Shown piece after piece: positions 32,353-33,013 of a DNA stretch of 33,013 bases. The notes beneath the pieces are model-generated. The model made no database searches. It saw only the letters and a program-made list of their open reading frames with translations, and was not told the DNA's origin. Source of the stretch: CAVXAE01 sp044225565. GTDB taxonomy: Bacteria; Pseudomonadota; Gammaproteobacteria; Steroidobacterales; Steroidobacteraceae. Each line of letters opens with the position of its first letter. The stretch's first letter is position 1. The stretch is from NCBI GenBank assembly GCA_044225565.1, contig JBGAIL010000033.1, positions 1 to 33,013 of the forward strand, given 5' to 3'. Position numbers and translations under genes: made by a program.

Positions 32353-32708
32353 ACTCCGCCGCCGCCTGGTCGTAGTAGTTGAATATCTCGGACGTTAGCC
32401 ATTGGTTGAGAGCGTCTCGAATAACACCAGAGCGCGGCGCATCTAAAGACAGTGATAGTGGCAAGTCCTGTGCCGACTAGCTCGCCCGTAGAGTACGACG
32501 TATCTACCCGACCACCGGGAAACCATCCCCATGTGACAGCGTAACTGCCCGGGACCTCAATCCCGTTTGGCCCTCTGAATTCGATGAGACGGTAAATCTA
32601 CTCGCCAAATCTCGTCTCTGCACCCGAAGCAGCGCCTAGAAATGCAAGACGCTGCGCCAAGGCGCTACCTCTTACTGAAACAATCGGCCACAACTGGCAT
32701 CGACTCAT
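32324..32708 (-). pseudogene. Broken gene upstream of the 174-aa protein
   Basis: On the minus strand an ATG at 32708 opens a frame of 36 codons ending in TAG at 32598-32600. The same frame continues sensibly (IYRLIEFRGPNGIEV, PGSYAVTWGWFPGGRVDT) until about 32470. The reading then resumes one nucleotide out of frame as SLDAPRSGVIRDALNQWL and TSEIFNYYDQAAAEYARN, ending FEGC-stop at 32324. One nonsense change and one frameshift thus separate three coherent peptide segments of one ancestral gene of about 127 codons. The family is unknown. It overlapped the next gene by 29 nt. Confidence 0.65.
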
Positions 32709-32873
32709 GACTCACTCAATGGCAAGTCGCCGATGGAGCTATGACGAAGTGAGCAAGGAAACCCGTTCTGGGTAAATGCGGAGAAAATCTTTGATCGGGA
32801 AAGGGGCGTTTCGAGAGCCTAACTGCCACGTGGAGCGAACCTGGAAAGAGTTGGAACGATGTCCGTGAATCGT
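32709..32873. other. Gap between broken gene and right repeat, nothing recognised
   Basis: A relatively A+T-rich stretch with a possible minus-strand ORF (32716-32916) that runs into the repeat and resembles no protein I know. No promoter or RNA structure stands out. Bases 32861-32873 show weak similarity to the outer edge of the left repeat. Confidence 0.35.
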
Positions 32874-33013
32874 ACATGACGACCGATTCAGGCGACCTCT
32901 CGCAGACCAGCGCCACGCGCCGCGTCGAAGCTCGCCATCGTACCTGGCTTCATCGACATGATAGGACGTCGGTCTGAATACAACGTGGTAGTGATCCGGC
33001 GGTTGCTGGGGGA
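32874..33013 (+). repeat. Right copy of the inverted repeat, cut by the window end
   Basis: Matches the left copy (31665-31805) in opposite orientation with one single-base gap over about 140 positions. It ends at the last base of the window within GTTGCTGGGGGA, so the true end is not visible. It contains the same amidohydrolase-like and RND-tail-like peptide remnants. Together with the left copy it brackets about 1.07 kb. Confidence 0.85.

Noticed and set aside
31600..33013. Integron cassette array with attC sites
   Set aside because: The repeated sequences are in opposite orientation, lack internal attC folding symmetry, and contain gene remnants instead of core-site motifs.
1..33013. CRISPR arrays, rRNA genes, complete insertion sequences
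   Set aside because: No regularly spaced repeats, conserved rRNA blocks, or transposase-like proteins were seen on either strand.

Overview
The window reads as a chromosomal segment of a high-GC, aerobic, Gram-negative bacterium, most likely a gammaproteobacterium of the Xanthomonadales/Steroidobacterales kind. The basis is the overall gene style: lipoproteins and signal peptides, an RND tripartite-pump pair, a DctA-type carrier, GloA, YhbY, and an M1 peptidase beside D-amino-acid hydrolases. No taxonomic marker gene is present, so this placement is an inference. Most of the window is compact and uniformly GC-rich. The first ~200 nt and everything after about 31150 are visibly richer in A+T and look like acquired or rearranged DNA.

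Layout. 1-1406: a DUF3037 gene overlapping a HipA-like kinase gene (minus strand), ending in a good terminator. 1444-3989: a secreted M20 amidohydrolase diverging from a lipoprotein PQQ-type sugar dehydrogenase. 4008-5045: a membrane/tetrahaem cytochrome. 5040-6155: dapA behind what looks like a transcription attenuator (promoter, 24-codon leader ORF, competing hairpins, terminator). 6234-8901: a YfcE-like phosphoesterase (minus), a PadR regulator with a coupled membrane protein, and the ribosome-assembly protein YhbY. 8854-12365: a minus-strand, overlapping three-gene unit of sulfotransferase, GT4 glycosyltransferase and phosphodiesterase/alkaline-phosphatase-fold protein, probably for an exported glycan. 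12620-12715: a 31-aa membrane miniprotein. 12938-14965: an ECF sigma factor, a membrane protein that is probably its anti-sigma, and a DUF4097 protein whose 3' end is the left arm of a 183-nt quasi-palindrome. 15176-16890: an MFS carrier coupled to glyoxalase I. 16955-19341: an NTF2-like secreted protein and leuA, preceded by a leucine-rich leader peptide. 19485-20756: a dicarboxylate symporter. 20764-24156: an operon of D-aminopeptidase, D-aminoacylase-like amidohydrolase and a haem-binding beta-barrel protein. 24319-26685: a divergent secreted M1 aminopeptidase. 26879-31148: RND adaptor and pump. 31203-33013: a small lipoprotein, a membrane-anchored hypothetical protein, a broken gene, and two inverted ~140-bp repeats.

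Themes. Several genes point to scavenging of peptides and modified amino acids: M20 hydrolase, DppA, D-aminoacylase, M1 peptidase. Two amino-acid biosynthesis genes, dapA and leuA, appear to have leader-peptide control, and both leader ORFs start about one helix turn after a recognisable -10 box, so the transcripts may be nearly leaderless. The strongest unexplained structures are the quasi-palindrome at 14924-15106, the inverted-repeat segment from 31651 to the window end, the dapA attenuator, and the glycan-type cluster whose phosphodiesterase lacks expected active-site residues. No tRNA, rRNA, CRISPR array or intact insertion sequence was seen.
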